A DNA stretch of 64,000 nucleotides from Gephyromycinifex aptenodytis (GCF_012277275.1 NZ_CP051155.1:3038001-3102000); one strand, 5' to 3'; numbered from the stretch's first letter, positions 35,000-44,855 are shown. Notes: generated from the sequence alone by a model not told the origin. Numbers and translations: made by a program.

Positions 35000-36331
35000 G
35001 TGAGCGCGATAGATGAAGGTAAGCCTCTGCGCGTCGCCCTGCTCGGGTGCGGTGTCGTCGGTACCTCGGTGGCCCGCCTCCTGACCTTGGGACGCGACGA
35101 CTTCACGGCCCGGATCGGACGACCACTGGAGATCGTGGGGATCGCGGTGCGTCGCCTCGGACGTGACCGGAGCGAGACCGGGGTCGCTGAAGAGCTGTTC
35201 ACCACCGACGCCGAAGAGCTGGTGACGCGCGCCGACATCGTCGTGGAGGTCATCGGCGGCATCGAGCCGGCCCGCAGCCTGATCCTGCGGGCGTTCGAGC
35301 ACGGCGCAAGCGTCGTGACGGCTAATAAGGCGCTGCTGGCCGAAGACGGCCCCACCCTGTACGCGGCGGCCGAGAAGCACGGCGTCGACCTCTACTACGA
35401 AGCCTCGGTGGCCGGGGCCATCCCGTTGCTGCGCCCGCTGCGTGAGTCGCTGGCCGGCGACGACGTCACCCGAATCCTGGGCATCGTCAACGGCACGACG
35501 AACTACGTGCTGGACAAGATGGACTCCACCGGGCAGGGCTTCGACGAGGCCGTTCAGCAGGCGCAGGCGCTCGGTTACGCCGAGGCCGACCCCACTGCCG
35601 ACGTGGAGGGATTCGACGCGGCAGCCAAGGCCGCGATCCTGGCCTCCCTGGCGTTCCACTCACGGGTGACCGCCGCCGACGTGCATCGCGAAGGCATCAG
35701 CGAAGTCACCGCGGCCGACGTGCGCGCCGCCGCCGACATGGATTGCGTGGTCAAGCTGCTGGCGATCTGCGAGCGTGTGCCCGGCGCCGACGGCCTGCCG
35801 GGGATTTCGGTGCGGGTGCACCCCGCGATGATCCCTCGCACGCACCCGCTGGCCGGAGTTCGTGAGGCCTTCAATGCCGTCTTCGTCGAGGCACGGGCTG
35901 CCGGGTCGTTGATGTTCTACGGCCCCGGCGCGGGCGGGGACCCGACGGCCTCAGCGGTCCTGGGCGACATCGTCGCGGTGGCCCGGCATCGGGTCGGTGG
36001 CGGAGTCGGCCCGCGCGAATCTGCCTACGCAGACCTCCAGGTCCTGCCCATGGGGCAGGCGCTGACCCGCTACTACATCAGTCTGCAAGTACACGACCGT
36101 CCAGGTGTGCTCGCCCAGGTGGCTACCGCGTTCGCCGCCCACGAGGTCTCCATCCAGCAGGTGCGCCAACAAGTGAGCCAGCGCCAGGACGAGCAATCCC
36201 AGGGCGGCGCCGAGCTGGTCATCGTCACCCACACCGCCTCCGACGAAGCGCTCGCCGCAACGGTCAACGAGATCTCCGCGATGGACATCGTGCGCGGAGT
36301 CACCTCCGTCATGCGGGTGGAGGGCGAGTGA
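35000..36331 (+). CDS. hom: Homoserine dehydrogenase with ACT domain
   Basis: The 443-residue protein has an N-terminal NAD(P) domain (RVALLGCGVVGTSVARLL, about residues 10-27), VTANKALLAEDG, catalytic-domain motifs ASVAGAIPLLRPLRESL and NGTTNYVLDKM, DVEGFDAAAKAAILA, and a C-terminal ACT domain (YISLQVHDRPGVLAQVATAF, about 355-374) expected to bind threonine as feedback inhibitor. Aspartate semialdehyde is reduced to homoserine. AAGGA lies 7 bases before the GTG. It overlaps thrB by 4 bp; thrC, which normally lies between them in actinobacteria, is absent. Confidence 0.95.
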   Translation: MSAIDEGKPLRVALLGCGVVGTSVARLLTLGRDDFTARIGRPLEIVGIAVRRLGRDRSETGVAEELFTTDAEELVTRADIVVEVIGGIEPARSLILRAFEHGASVVTANKALLAEDGPTLYAAAEKHGVDLYYEASVAGAIPLLRPLRESLAGDDVTRILGIVNGTTNYVLDKMDSTGQGFDEAVQQAQALGYAEADPTADVEGFDAAAKAAILASLAFHSRVTAADVHREGISEVTAADVRAAADMDCVVKLLAICERVPGADGLPGISVRVHPAMIPRTHPLAGVREAFNAVFVEARAAGSLMFYGPGAGGDPTASAVLGDIVAVARHRVGGGVGPRESAYADLQVLPMGQALTRYYISLQVHDRPGVLAQVATAFAAHEVSIQQVRQQVSQRQDEQSQGGAELVIVTHTASDEALAATVNEISAMDIVRGVTSVMRVEGE

Positions 36332-37344
36332 ACCACCCAGCTTCCCTGCACCCCGGTGCAGCCGTCGACGTCTTCGTCCCGGCCAGCGCAGCCAACCTCG
36401 GCCCGGGCTTCGACTCCTTCGGGTTGGCGCTGGGGGTGATCGACAGCTACCGGATGCAAGTGCGGGACGAGCCGGGTCTGGTCGTGGACCTCGGAGTGAA
36501 CGGCCAGGGGGTGCCGACCGACGAGCGGCACCTGGTGGTGGCCAGCATGATGCGGGCTTGGCGTGAACTGGGGATCGCGGCGCCCGCAGGCTTGTCCCTG
36601 ACCTGCCGCAACGTCGTTCGGATGGGGCGGGGGATGGGCAGTTCGGCTGCTGCGATCGTGGCTGGAGTTGCTGCGGCGCAGGCCCTGGCTTCGCCGTCGG
36701 CGCAGCCAGGCAGCCCGGACGGGACGAGCGTTGAGCTCGACCTGGAGTTCGTGAACGACCTGGCCAGCGCGTTGGAAGGGCATCCGGACAATGCCTCGGC
36801 GAGTGTGTACGGAGCAGCGACGCTCTCGTGGGTGGATTCCCAAAGCGCCCGCGTGGACGGCGACACGCTGCACCGCGTACACAGCGAACGGCTTGACGTG
36901 CATCCCGATATCGAGCCTGTCGTGCTCGTCCCGCAGATTCAGTTGTCGACGTCCACGGCGCGTGCCGTGCTGCCCGAACAGGTTCCGCATGAGATCGCCG
37001 CGCTCAATTCGGCGCGAGCCGCACTGCTGGTCCTCGCGTTGACGGCTCGGCCCGAATTGCTCCTGCCTGCCACCAGGGAATGGCTGCATCAGGAGCAACG
37101 TCGGGTCTCTCTAGGGGGTGCGATGGAACTCGTGGACACGCTGCGTTCGGCAGGCTTTGCCGCCGTGATCTCGGGTGCAGGACCCAGCGTCCTGGTGCTC
37201 ACCACCTGCGACCGGGCAGGTGAAGTTGCGCCGCTGGTGCCTGAATCGTGGTCGGTGTTGCGGCCCGGAATCCCCGACGGCGGAGTGCATGTCTCTCGTG
37301 CTACATTGGCAATGCCTCTCAAGGAGAGCACGACCATTTGCTGA
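36328..37344 (+). CDS. thrB: Homoserine kinase
   Basis: The 338-residue GHMP kinase contains VPASAANLGPGFDSFGLAL (about residues 17-35), the phosphate-binding VRMGRGMGSSAAAIVAG (about 93-109), EGHPDNASASVYGA, and the C-terminal AAVISGAGPSVLVL. It phosphorylates homoserine for threonine synthesis. The GTG start overlaps hom (GTGA), indicating translational coupling. The threonine synthase needed next must be encoded elsewhere. A 263-bp gap leads to rho. Confidence 0.94.
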   Translation: MNHPASLHPGAAVDVFVPASAANLGPGFDSFGLALGVIDSYRMQVRDEPGLVVDLGVNGQGVPTDERHLVVASMMRAWRELGIAAPAGLSLTCRNVVRMGRGMGSSAAAIVAGVAAAQALASPSAQPGSPDGTSVELDLEFVNDLASALEGHPDNASASVYGAATLSWVDSQSARVDGDTLHRVHSERLDVHPDIEPVVLVPQIQLSTSTARAVLPEQVPHEIAALNSARAALLVLALTARPELLLPATREWLHQEQRRVSLGGAMELVDTLRSAGFAAVISGAGPSVLVLTTCDRAGEVAPLVPESWSVLRPGIPDGGVHVSRATLAMPLKESTTIC

Positions 37345-37607
37345 CGTTTCGTCACCGGTCGTGTCGGGTGAATCCGCTCCGACGCTTGTCACGGCGTGTC
37401 GCCATCCTCTCCGATCCGGGCACCTAGCCGCATGATCATCACCTCTGGTGGGTAATGCCCAGCAGAATCCGGGTGAGCATCAATACCCCTGTGCGGGTAT
37501 CTGCGGCTCCGACGTCGCCGACGAGTTCGTCCTACCTGGGCGTGGCAGTCGGCCTGACACTCCCACCTTGCGTCGCCGACCAACGGCGCCGAGGGGAAGG
37601 ATCCTTC
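37345..37607 (+). promoter_or_regulatory. Leader region of rho
   Basis: The 263-bp gap between thrB and rho holds no gene. It has a 6-bp hairpin (37483-37488 with 37495-37500), and GGGGAAGG ends 7 bases before the rho GTG. A long 5' leader would fit rho autoregulation, as known in other bacteria, but no specific element can be identified. Confidence 0.35.
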
Positions 37608-39803
37608 GTGACCGAAACCACCGAGCTGGCCGGCGCTGCGCCCAAACGTCGTGGCCTCACGGCAATGCGCCTTGCCGAGCTGCAGGAGGTCGCCGCCGGG
37701 CTAGGTATCTCCGGCACGGCCAAGATGCGCAAGGGCGATCTCATCACCGCCATCCGTGAACGACAGGGCGGGGCCTCATCCGCGCCCTCCTCTGCTCCCG
37801 AACCCAGCAGTGCGCCGCCGGCTGCCCAGCAGCAGAGCGCCCCCGAGACCCAGAGTGCGCCTCCCGCACGCAGGCGTCGCGCTACCGCCAGTTCCGGGGC
37901 CCCGGAGCCGCGTACGGCATCCGAATCCCGCTCGGACATCCAGGCGCCCCGCGAGCAGTCCGCCCGCGAGGCCGTTGATGCTCTCGAGCAGCGTCAGGGC
38001 CACGGCAGCGACAACGCCGGTCAGCGTGAGCAGCGCAGCGACAGCCGTAACGACGGCGGTCAGCGCAATGACAGCCGCGACAACGGCGGTCAGCGCAACG
38101 ACAGCCGCGACAACGGTGGTCAGCGCAACGACAACCGCGACAACGGCGCTAGCCGTAACGACGGCGGTCAGCGTGAGCAGCGCAGCGACAACCGTAACGA
38201 CGGCGGTCAGCGTGAACAGCGCAACGACAGCCGCGACAACGGCGGTCAGCGCAACGAAAACCGCGACCACGGCGGTGGCCGGGACAACGGCGGTCAGCGC
38301 AGCGACAACCGCGACCACGGCGGTGGCCGGGACAACGGCGGTCAGCGCAGCGACAATCGTGACCACGGCGGTCAGCGTGAGCAGCGCAACGACAACCACG
38401 ACCACGGCGGTAACCGCGACAACGGCGGTCAGCGTGAGCAGCGCAACGACAACCGCGACAACGGCAGCAACCGCGACCGTAACGGGGGACGCGATAACCG
38501 CGACGACAACCGCGGACGTGACGATGACGAGCGCGGTGGCGGTCGTCGACGTAACCGTCAGCGCAGCCGGGACCGCAAACGCCGCGGTGGCCGCATCCAG
38601 GGCGGCTACGACGAGCCGAGCACCGACATCGACCAGAGCTACTCCGAGGACGACGTGCTCGTCCCCGTGGCCGGCATCCTGGAATTGCTGGACAACTACG
38701 CCTTCGTTCGCACCAGCGGTTACCTGGCCGGTCCGAACGACGTCTATGTCCCGATGGGCATGGTCAAGAAGCACGGGCTGCGCAAGGGTGACGCTGTTAC
38801 CGGTGCCGTCCGGGCGCTGCGCGAGGGTGAGCAACTGCCTCCGCGTCAGAAGTTCAACGCGCTCGTTCGTCTGGACACCGTCAACGGGGCCAGCCCCGAG
38901 GAGAGCAAGAATCGGGTCGAGTTCGGCAAGCTCACCCCGCTCTACCCGCAGCAGCGCCTGCGGTTGGAGACTGCCTCCAACGTTTTGACCACGCGCATCA
39001 TCGACCTGATCGCACCTATCGGTAAGGGCCAACGCGGCCTCATCGTCTCTCCGCCCAAGGCCGGTAAGACGCTGATCCTGCAGGCCATCGCTAACGCGAT
39101 CACGGTCAACAACCCCGAGGCGCACCTCATGGTGGTGCTTGTCGACGAACGGCCCGAAGAGGTCACCGACATGCAGCGCACCGTCAAGGGCGAGGTCATC
39201 GCCTCCACCTTCGACCGCCCTGCCGACGACCACACCACGGTCGCCGAACTGGCGATCGAACGTGCGAAGCGCTTGGTCGAACTCGGCCACGACGTCGTTG
39301 TGCTGCTGGACTCGATCACCCGCTTGGGGCGCGCCTACAACCTGGCAGCCCCGGCCAGCGGACGAATCATGTCCGGTGGTGTCGACTCCTCGGCGCTCTA
39401 CCCGCCGAAGCGCTTCTTCGGTGCCGCCCGCAACATCGAGAACGGCGGTTCCCTGACGATCCTGGCTACGGCGTTGGTGGAGACCGGCTCGAAGATGGAC
39501 GAAGTGATCTTCGAAGAGTTCAAGGGCACCGGAAACATGGAGCTGCGGCTCTCGCGTCAGCTCGCTGACCGCCGGATCTTCCCCGCCGTCGACGTCAACC
39601 CCTCGGGTACGCGACGTGAGGAGATCCTGCTCGGCGCCGACGAGCTGAAGATCATGTGGAAGCTGCGCCGCGTGCTTGCCGCACTCGACCAGCAGCAGGG
39701 CATCGAATTGCTCGTGGACCGTCTCAAGAAGACCAAGAGCAACGCCGAGTTCCTGATGATGATTCAGCAGACCTCGAACATCCGTCTGGACGACGAGGAC
39801 TGA
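37608..39803 (+). CDS. rho: Transcription termination factor Rho with N/D/R/G-repeat insertion
   Basis: The 731-residue protein begins with a Rho N-terminal helical domain ([19 protein letters not shown], about residues 22-40). A Pro/Ala/Ser linker runs to about 130, then an insertion of about 190 residues made of imperfect 10-11-residue units (ten GGQR copies, RDNGGQR being common) ending in Arg-rich [16 protein letters not shown]. The RNA-binding cold-shock domain follows ([17 protein letters not shown]), then the ATPase with Walker A SPPKAGKT near residue 483, [10 protein letters not shown] and [13 protein letters not shown]. The GTG start has GGGGAAGG 7 bases upstream; the upstream in-frame ATG at 37455 is unsupported. 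A strong terminator follows. Confidence 0.95.
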   Translation: MTETTELAGAAPKRRGLTAMRLAELQEVAAGLGISGTAKMRKGDLITAIRERQGGASSAPSSAPEPSSAPPAAQQQSAPETQSAPPARRRRATASSGAPEPRTASESRSDIQAPREQSAREAVDALEQRQGHGSDNAGQREQRSDSRNDGGQRNDSRDNGGQRNDSRDNGGQRNDNRDNGASRNDGGQREQRSDNRNDGGQREQRNDSRDNGGQRNENRDHGGGRDNGGQRSDNRDHGGGRDNGGQRSDNRDHGGQREQRNDNHDHGGNRDNGGQREQRNDNRDNGSNRDRNGGRDNRDDNRGRDDDERGGGRRRNRQRSRDRKRRGGRIQGGYDEPSTDIDQSYSEDDVLVPVAGILELLDNYAFVRTSGYLAGPNDVYVPMGMVKKHGLRKGDAVTGAVRALREGEQLPPRQKFNALVRLDTVNGASPEESKNRVEFGKLTPLYPQQRLRLETASNVLTTRIIDLIAPIGKGQRGLIVSPPKAGKTLILQAIANAITVNNPEAHLMVVLVDERPEEVTDMQRTVKGEVIASTFDRPADDHTTVAELAIERAKRLVELGHDVVVLLDSITRLGRAYNLAAPASGRIMSGGVDSSALYPPKRFFGAARNIENGGSLTILATALVETGSKMDEVIFEEFKGTGNMELRLSRQLADRRIFPAVDVNPSGTRREEILLGADELKIMWKLRRVLAALDQQQGIELLVDRLKKTKSNAEFLMMIQQTSNIRLDDED
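37998..38560 (+). repeat. Degenerate tandem repeat inside rho
   Basis: About 30-33-base units encode RDNGGQRND-type peptides, with variants such as [15 protein letters not shown]. The longest near-identical runs are around 38060-38130 and 38270-38360. The reading frame is kept throughout. Confidence 0.9.
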
Positions 39804-39821
39804 CACGCTCGATCACGGTGA

Positions 39822-39850
39822 CGGCGGGGCCCTCAGGGCCCCGCCGTTTT
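39822..39850 (+). terminator. Rho-independent terminator after rho
   Basis: An 11-bp GC stem (39822-39832 with 39836-39846), 3-base loop, followed by TTTT, 19 bases after the rho stop. Confidence 0.88.
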
Positions 39851-39946
39851 CGTGTGCCGATCGGATACCTCATGAGGGGCCTCGAGGCGCCGAACAGCAG
39901 CCTGGGTGGCGAACGCCGCCCGTGTCGGTCATTGGGGGAGTGCGCC

Positions 39947-40345
39947 ATGAGGGGACCGCGAACGGTGCTGATCGCTGACAGTGATTCGATGCTGCGCGCC
40001 TTACTCGCTGCCCGACTGACCGAGGCGGGTTATGCGGTGGATCCGGTCGCTGACGGCGAGCAAGCCTGGACCTCGATCGTGGAGCACGACCCCGACCTTG
40101 CGGTCCTGGACATCGGGATGCCGAGTGGGTCGGGCCTCTCCGGGTTGGAGCTGCTGCGCCGAGTCAGAGACGACGAACGAACCAAGAACCTGCCGGTCAT
40201 CCTGCTCGGCTCGCCACGGGTCGATGAGCAGCTCGAAGCCGGGGTGGCCTGCGGTGCTACCGATGTCGTGCGGAAGCCGTTGAACGGTAGGGACCTGGTG
40301 CGCCGCATCTCGCGGCTGCTGGGGCCCGCGCGGGTCAGGATCTGA
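39947..40345 (+). CDS. Stand-alone response regulator receiver domain
   Basis: The 132-residue protein is a single CheY-like domain: acidic pocket at Asp11/Asp13 (IADSDS), phosphoacceptor Asp55 (LAVLDIGMP), conserved Lys110 in VVRKPLNG. No DNA-binding or enzymatic output domain follows, so it probably acts by protein contact. GGGGGAG lies 6 bases before the ATG. No histidine kinase gene is in the window. It is inserted between rho and rpmE and is preceded by the rho terminator, so it has its own promoter. Confidence 0.85.
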   Translation: MRGPRTVLIADSDSMLRALLAARLTEAGYAVDPVADGEQAWTSIVEHDPDLAVLDIGMPSGSGLSGLELLRRVRDDERTKNLPVILLGSPRVDEQLEAGVACGATDVVRKPLNGRDLVRRISRLLGPARVRI

Positions 40346-40537
40346 CCGGGGCGCCACCTGCGGCGAGAGTGCGCAGCGGACCTGTTCAGCCGATGCACCC
40401 GGGGTCGGAATGAGCGGAGAAGCCCAGCGCGTTTCACACGCACGTTCTGCCTCTGGCACAATGTGAGGTCGGCCCCGGTTCACGCGCGACGCTCCGCCAC
40501 GCGACCCGGCAGCCCCCGAGACTCAAGGAGAAGCACC

Positions 40538-40753
40538 GTGCAAAAAGACATTCACCCCGAATACGTGACCACTACGGTCACCTGCACCTGCGGCAGCACG
40601 TTCACCACGCGCAGCACCGCCACGAGCGGCGTCATCAACGCTGACGTCTGCAGCCAGTGCCACCCCTTCTACACGGGTAAGCAGAAGATCCTGGACACCG
40701 GTGGTCGTGTCGCACGGTTCGAGCAGCGCTACGGCAAGAAGGCTGCCAAGTAG
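40538..40753 (+). CDS. rpmE: 50S ribosomal protein L31 (zinc-binding type)
   Basis: The 71-residue protein starts MQKDIHPEY and carries four cysteines (16, 18, 38, 41; CTCG and CSQC) that bind zinc in the C+ type of L31, then [17 protein letters not shown]. The GTG start has AAGGAG 7 bases upstream; this start gives the normal family length. Actinobacteria often carry a zinc-free L31 paralogue elsewhere for zinc starvation; none is seen here. Confidence 0.96.
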   Translation: MQKDIHPEYVTTTVTCTCGSTFTTRSTATSGVINADVCSQCHPFYTGKQKILDTGGRVARFEQRYGKKAAK

Positions 40754-40763
40754 CACCTTGTAC

Positions 40764-40794
40764 ACGCCGGCCCATCTTCACGATGGGCCGGCGT
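40764..40794. terminator. Terminator after rpmE
   Basis: A perfect 13-bp stem (40764-40776 with 40782-40794) with a 5-base loop, 10 bases past the rpmE stop. Confidence 0.8.
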
Positions 40795-40837
40795 CGTCGT
40801 ATCACGTGCCGATTTCCATCCTGCCGAAGGACGCCCC

Positions 40838-41923
40838 ATGTTGGAATCCGCAGCCCCGCTCGTCGCCGAGCACGCCGAACTGGAGAAGCAGCTCTCGGAC
40901 CCCGAGGTGCTCAGCGACCAGAATCGTGTGCGACGGATCAACAAGCGATATGCGGCCCTGACCCCCATCGTCGCTGCCTACGAGGAGCTGCTCCGGCTGG
41001 GCGATGATGTGGCAGCCGCCACCGAGATGGGCGCTGAAGACGCCTCGCTGGCCGCCGAAGTGCCCGCATTGACCCAAGCCCGGGATGCCGCCGCGCAGAA
41101 GCTGCGTCTGCTGCTGCTGCCGCGTGACCCCGACGATGACCGCGACGTCATTTTGGAGGTCAAAGCCGGCGAAGGAGGCGAAGAGTCAGCGCTGTTCGCC
41201 GGTGACCTGATGCGCATGTATCTGCGATATGCCGAACGCCGGGGCTGGAAGTGCGAGGTGCTGGAGGCCACCGAGTCCGACCTGGGCGGGTTCAAGGACG
41301 TTCGCATGGTCGTCAAGGGCAAGGGAGTCCCGCAGCCGGGCCAGGCCCCGTGGGCGCGACTGAAGTACGAAGGCGGAGTGCACCGCGTGCAGCGGGTGCC
41401 GGTGACCGAGAGCCAGGGGCGTATCCACACCTCTGCGGCCGGGGTGCTGGTGCTGCCGGACGTCGAGGACGAGGGCGAGGTGGAGATCGGCCCCAACGAT
41501 CTGCGGGTCGACGTCTATCGCAGCTCGGGCCCCGGAGGGCAGAGCGTGAACACCACCGACTCCGCGGTGCGCATCACACACCTGCCGACCGGCATCGTCG
41601 TCTCCTGCCAGAACGAGAAGAGCCAGCTGCAGAACAAGGAATCCGCTTTGCGGGTGCTGCGAGCCCGGCTCCTGCAGGCCCAGCGCGATGCCGCCGAGGC
41701 CGAGGCCAGCGCAGCCCGGCGCAGCCAGGTACGCACCGTGGACCGCAGCGAACGCATTCGCACCTACAACTACCCGGAGAACCGGATCGCGGATCACCGC
41801 ACCGGCTTCAAGGCGTACAACCTCGATTCGGTACTCGACGGCGATCTCGACGCCGTGATCATGTCAGCCATCGACGCTGACGAGGCTGCGCGGATGGAAG
41901 CGCTCGGCGAGGCCTCGGCGTGA
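40838..41923 (+). CDS. prfA: Peptide chain release factor 1
   Basis: The 361-residue class I release factor has the N-terminal helical domain, the PCRF region ([21 protein letters not shown]), and the catalytic GGQ at [17 protein letters not shown] (about residues 228-244), needed for peptidyl-tRNA hydrolysis at UAA/UAG. AAGGA precedes the ATG. It overlaps prmC by 4 bp, the enzyme that methylates the GGQ glutamine, so both are made together. Confidence 0.96.
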   Translation: MLESAAPLVAEHAELEKQLSDPEVLSDQNRVRRINKRYAALTPIVAAYEELLRLGDDVAAATEMGAEDASLAAEVPALTQARDAAAQKLRLLLLPRDPDDDRDVILEVKAGEGGEESALFAGDLMRMYLRYAERRGWKCEVLEATESDLGGFKDVRMVVKGKGVPQPGQAPWARLKYEGGVHRVQRVPVTESQGRIHTSAAGVLVLPDVEDEGEVEIGPNDLRVDVYRSSGPGGQSVNTTDSAVRITHLPTGIVVSCQNEKSQLQNKESALRVLRARLLQAQRDAAEAEASAARRSQVRTVDRSERIRTYNYPENRIADHRTGFKAYNLDSVLDGDLDAVIMSAIDADEAARMEALGEASA

Positions 41924-42831
41924 GCCAGGGAGCGCGGCTCAGCGATGCGGTCGCGCTGGCAAGGCATCGATTGCGCAGCGCCGGAGTGCCTTCCCCCACC
42001 TCCGATGCACTGGCCCTGTTGGCCCACGCCGCCGGGGTCACCCCCGGCGAGGTGGAACGCCGCCGGATCCTGGGGCGCACCCTCACCCAGGATGAGGCCG
42101 CCCGATTCGCCGAGGTGCTCAACCGCCGGTGCGCCCGCGAACCGCTGCAGCACATCCTGGGACGCGCCCCCTTCCGAGGCCTGGAGCTTGCGGTGGGGCC
42201 AGGGGTGTTCGTGCCGCGACCGGAGAGCGAGAGCGTGGCGGGCATCGTCATCGAGCACCTCAACGAATCGCCGTCGCTGTCTAAACCGCTGGTGCTGGAT
42301 CTGTGCACCGGCTCGGGCGCCATTGCATTGGCGATCAAGGATGAGGTTCCCCGCGCTCGTGTAGTGGCCGTGGAAGCCTCGCCGCAGGCCCTGGTGTGGG
42401 CCAGACGCAACGTCCAGGAGTCAGGGCTGGCGGTGACGCTGCGGGAAGGCGACGCCGGCAGCGCGTGCCCGGAGTTGAACGCACAGGTCGACGTCGTGGT
42501 GAGTAACCCGCCCTATATCCCGCCGGGCGCTCGCCCGCTGGAGGTCGAGGTGGCTGAGTACGACCCGCAGATGGCGTTGTACGGGGGAGGGGATGACGGC
42601 CTGCTCCTGCCGCGGCGCATCATCGAACGCGCGGCCGAATTACTGCGCTCTGGCGGACTGTTCGTCATGGAGCACGCCGAGGTGCAGAGTGAGTTCCTGC
42701 TCGCTCTATTACGCGGCGACCAGCGTTGGGCCGGGGTGGTCGATCAGATGGACCTCACCGGACGCCCTCGGGCCCTGACGGCTCGGCGTGTGCGTGAGCC
42801 GGGCACACGGCTTCTAGACTCGACCCCATGA
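41920..42831 (+). CDS. prmC: Release factor glutamine methyltransferase
   Basis: The 303-residue protein has an N-terminal helical substrate-binding domain, then a SAM-binding Rossmann fold: [29 protein letters not shown] (about residues 125-140), [14 protein letters not shown], and the catalytic [10 protein letters not shown] (about 191-200). It methylates the glutamine of the GGQ motif of release factors. Both ends overlap neighbours by 4 bp. A TAGACT box inside its last codons probably drives tsaC. Confidence 0.95.
   Translation: MSQGARLSDAVALARHRLRSAGVPSPTSDALALLAHAAGVTPGEVERRRILGRTLTQDEAARFAEVLNRRCAREPLQHILGRAPFRGLELAVGPGVFVPRPESESVAGIVIEHLNESPSLSKPLVLDLCTGSGAIALAIKDEVPRARVVAVEASPQALVWARRNVQESGLAVTLREGDAGSACPELNAQVDVVVSNPPYIPPGARPLEVEVAEYDPQMALYGGGDDGLLLPRRIIERAAELLRSGGLFVMEHAEVQSEFLLALLRGDQRWAGVVDQMDLTGRPRALTARRVREPGTRLLDSTP
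42815..42820 (+). promoter_or_regulatory. -10 box inside prmC, probable leaderless promoter of tsaC
   Basis: TAGACT lies 7 bases before the tsaC ATG at 42828, a spacing that would start the transcript at the ATG. Confidence 0.55.
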
Positions 42832-43607
42832 GCCCGGTCATCGACTGCACCGACGAAGAGGGCCGCGAAGGCGGAATCGCTGCTGCTGCTGCCGCGCTGC
42901 GCGCTGGCCAGCTCGTGGTCCTACCCACAGACACCGTTTACGGGGTGGCTGCGGACGCTTTCGACGAAGACGCCGTCGGCGCGCTCTTGGCCGCCAAGGG
43001 GCGTGGCCGCGAGATGCCGCCGCCGGTGCTCGTCCCGAGCAAACGCACCGTCGACGGTTTGGCCACCCAGGTCCCTGCCTACGCCAAGCGCCTCATCGAG
43101 GCGTTCTGGCCGGGGGCTCTGACGATCATCGTGCGCGCGCAGGCCTCCTTGATGTGGGATTTGGGGGAGACCAACGGCACGGTCGCGCTGCGGATGCCTG
43201 ACGACGAACTCGCGCTCCTGGTCTTGTCCGAGACGGGACCGTTGGCGGTGACCAGCGCCAACCGCACCGGCTCCCCAGCTGCTCGCACGGTGGTGGAGGC
43301 GGCCACCCAGCTGGGCCCGGCGGTAGAGGTCTACCTCGACGGCGGCCCGTCGGCAGGCGGGCAGGCTTCCACGATCGTGGACTGCACCGGAACTGAACCT
43401 ATCGTCCTGCGCCACGGCGCAATCCCCGACGAGGAGCTTTTCGCCGCCCTCGAAGACCCGCCCGAACCGGTCGACGAGTCGCTCTCGGAGTCACCGGCCC
43501 CCGCACCGGACGAACTGCGCCCGAGCGCGGATCCCGTCGCCCACGACGCGCCGTCACCCGCCAGCGAGCCCTCGGACGAGGCTTCCGGGCCGGGGCAGGA
43601 GCGTTGA
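42828..43607 (+). CDS. tsaC: L-threonylcarbamoyladenylate synthase
   Basis: The 259-residue protein has the YrdC/Sua5 domain in residues 1-205: LVVLPTDTVYGVAADAFDEDAV, LLAAKGRGREMPPPVLVPSK, FWPGALTIIVRA, VALRMPDDE, and PLAVTSANRTGSPA. It uses threonine, bicarbonate and ATP to make the precursor of the t6A tRNA modification. The last 55 residues are Pro/Ser/Asp-rich and probably disordered; no Sua5 C-terminal domain is present. Overlaps prmC by 4 bp. 23 bp before wecA. Confidence 0.93.
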   Translation: MSPVIDCTDEEGREGGIAAAAAALRAGQLVVLPTDTVYGVAADAFDEDAVGALLAAKGRGREMPPPVLVPSKRTVDGLATQVPAYAKRLIEAFWPGALTIIVRAQASLMWDLGETNGTVALRMPDDELALLVLSETGPLAVTSANRTGSPAARTVVEAATQLGPAVEVYLDGGPSAGGQASTIVDCTGTEPIVLRHGAIPDEELFAALEDPPEPVDESLSESPAPAPDELRPSADPVAHDAPSPASEPSDEASGPGQER

Positions 43608-43630
43608 CCCGCGCCGAGCGGGTCTGAGCC

Positions 43631-44731
43631 ATGCGCGAATACCTGTTCGTCTTCGTCGTCGCCGGGGCGGTGACCTTCCTGACAACCCCGATGATCCGGG
43701 CGCTGGCCGTGCGGATCGGGGCACTGACCCCGGTGCGCTCCCGGGATGTGCATTCGATTCCGATTCCGCGCCTGGGCGGTCTGGCGATGCTGCTGGGCTT
43801 CCTCGCCGCCGTGGTCATGGCGACCCGCTTGCACCATCTGTCGCAGATCTTCGAGAGCCCGGAGATCGGCGGGATTGCGCTGGGCGCCACTCTCATGGCG
43901 CTGGTGGGGGCGGTGGATGACGTGCGCGAGTTGGACTGGCTGACAAAGCTCGCCGGTCAGATCATCGCGGCCGGGACCATGGTCGGAATGGGTGTGCAGT
44001 TGCTGTCGATCCCGTTGTTCGGGGTGACTGTCCTGCCAACGCCGGTGCTCATGGCGATGACGATCGCTATCGTCATCGTCACCATCAACGCAGTGAACTT
44101 CATTGACGGGTTGGATGGGTTGGCGGCCGGAATCGTCGCTATCGCGTCGTTGGCGTTCTTCTTATATGCCTACCAGTTGTCCTTCACGTACAATCCGCCA
44201 AATGTGTTCTCCACCGCCACCTTCGTGACGGCGGCCCTGCTCGGTTGTTGCGTCGGATTTCTGCCGCACAACCTCAACCCGGCGCGTCTTTTCATGGGTG
44301 ATGCGGGCGCCTTGCTGCTGGGCCTGCTGTTGTCGGCCGCAACGATCTCGATGATCGGCAATATCGACCCGAGTGTGCAGGTGGATCAGGGTGACTCGGT
44401 GGCCATGGTGCTGCCCGTCGTACTGCCCCTAGCCGTGATCTCGATCCCGTTGCTCGATATGACGTTGGCTATAATTCGTCGAACCCGGCGTGGGCAGCGG
44501 CCGTGGCAACCGGATGCGCAACACCTACAGCACCGCATGTTGCAAATAGGCCACACCCATCGCCGTGCGGTGATGCTGCTCCATCTGTGGGCCGCGATCT
44601 TTGCTTTCGGCGCTGTCTCTTTCGCTTTTTTCAACGGCCCCGGGCCGGTTATCGGCATTCTCGTTGCCGGACTTGCGGCACTGCTGCTTACCACCCGCGG
44701 CCTGGCGTCGTTACGACCCTCTGACCTGTGA
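43631..44731 (+). CDS. wecA: Undecaprenyl-phosphate GlcNAc-1-phosphate transferase (WecA/TagO-like)
   Basis: The 366-residue polytopic membrane protein has the conserved cytoplasmic loops of the MraY/WecA family: VHSIPIPRLGGLAML, GAVDDVRELDW (aspartate pair near 96), NAVNFIDGLDGLAAG (about 156-170), LFMGDAGALLLG, and the DAQHLQHRM histidine motif. It loads GlcNAc-1-phosphate onto the lipid carrier for wall or arabinogalactan-type glycans. The place between tsaC and atp genes is the standard actinobacterial one. It is a second initiation enzyme besides PglC. Confidence 0.9.
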   Translation: MREYLFVFVVAGAVTFLTTPMIRALAVRIGALTPVRSRDVHSIPIPRLGGLAMLLGFLAAVVMATRLHHLSQIFESPEIGGIALGATLMALVGAVDDVRELDWLTKLAGQIIAAGTMVGMGVQLLSIPLFGVTVLPTPVLMAMTIAIVIVTINAVNFIDGLDGLAAGIVAIASLAFFLYAYQLSFTYNPPNVFSTATFVTAALLGCCVGFLPHNLNPARLFMGDAGALLLGLLLSAATISMIGNIDPSVQVDQGDSVAMVLPVVLPLAVISIPLLDMTLAIIRRTRRGQRPWQPDAQHLQHRMLQIGHTHRRAVMLLHLWAAIFAFGAVSFAFFNGPGPVIGILVAGLAALLLTTRGLASLRPSDL

Positions 44732-44855
44732 TAACGTGACTCCGCCATGCTCGGCGATCTCTGCGTTAGTGACAGCTGTCGAGATGCCCGCACGGCTTTC
44801 GGATCACCATAACTGGCATGACAGGCAGGTCTTCACCTTCGTGAATCTCTCGACG

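Noticed and set aside
38020-38500. Regular ~30-base repeats resembling a CRISPR array
   Set aside because: The units are unequal, lack unique spacers and stay in the rho reading frame, so they encode a repetitive protein segment.
37776-39806. Minus-strand open frame of 676 codons across rho
   Set aside because: Antisense shadow of rho; its valine/alanine repeats are the reverse complement of the N/D/R/G repeats.
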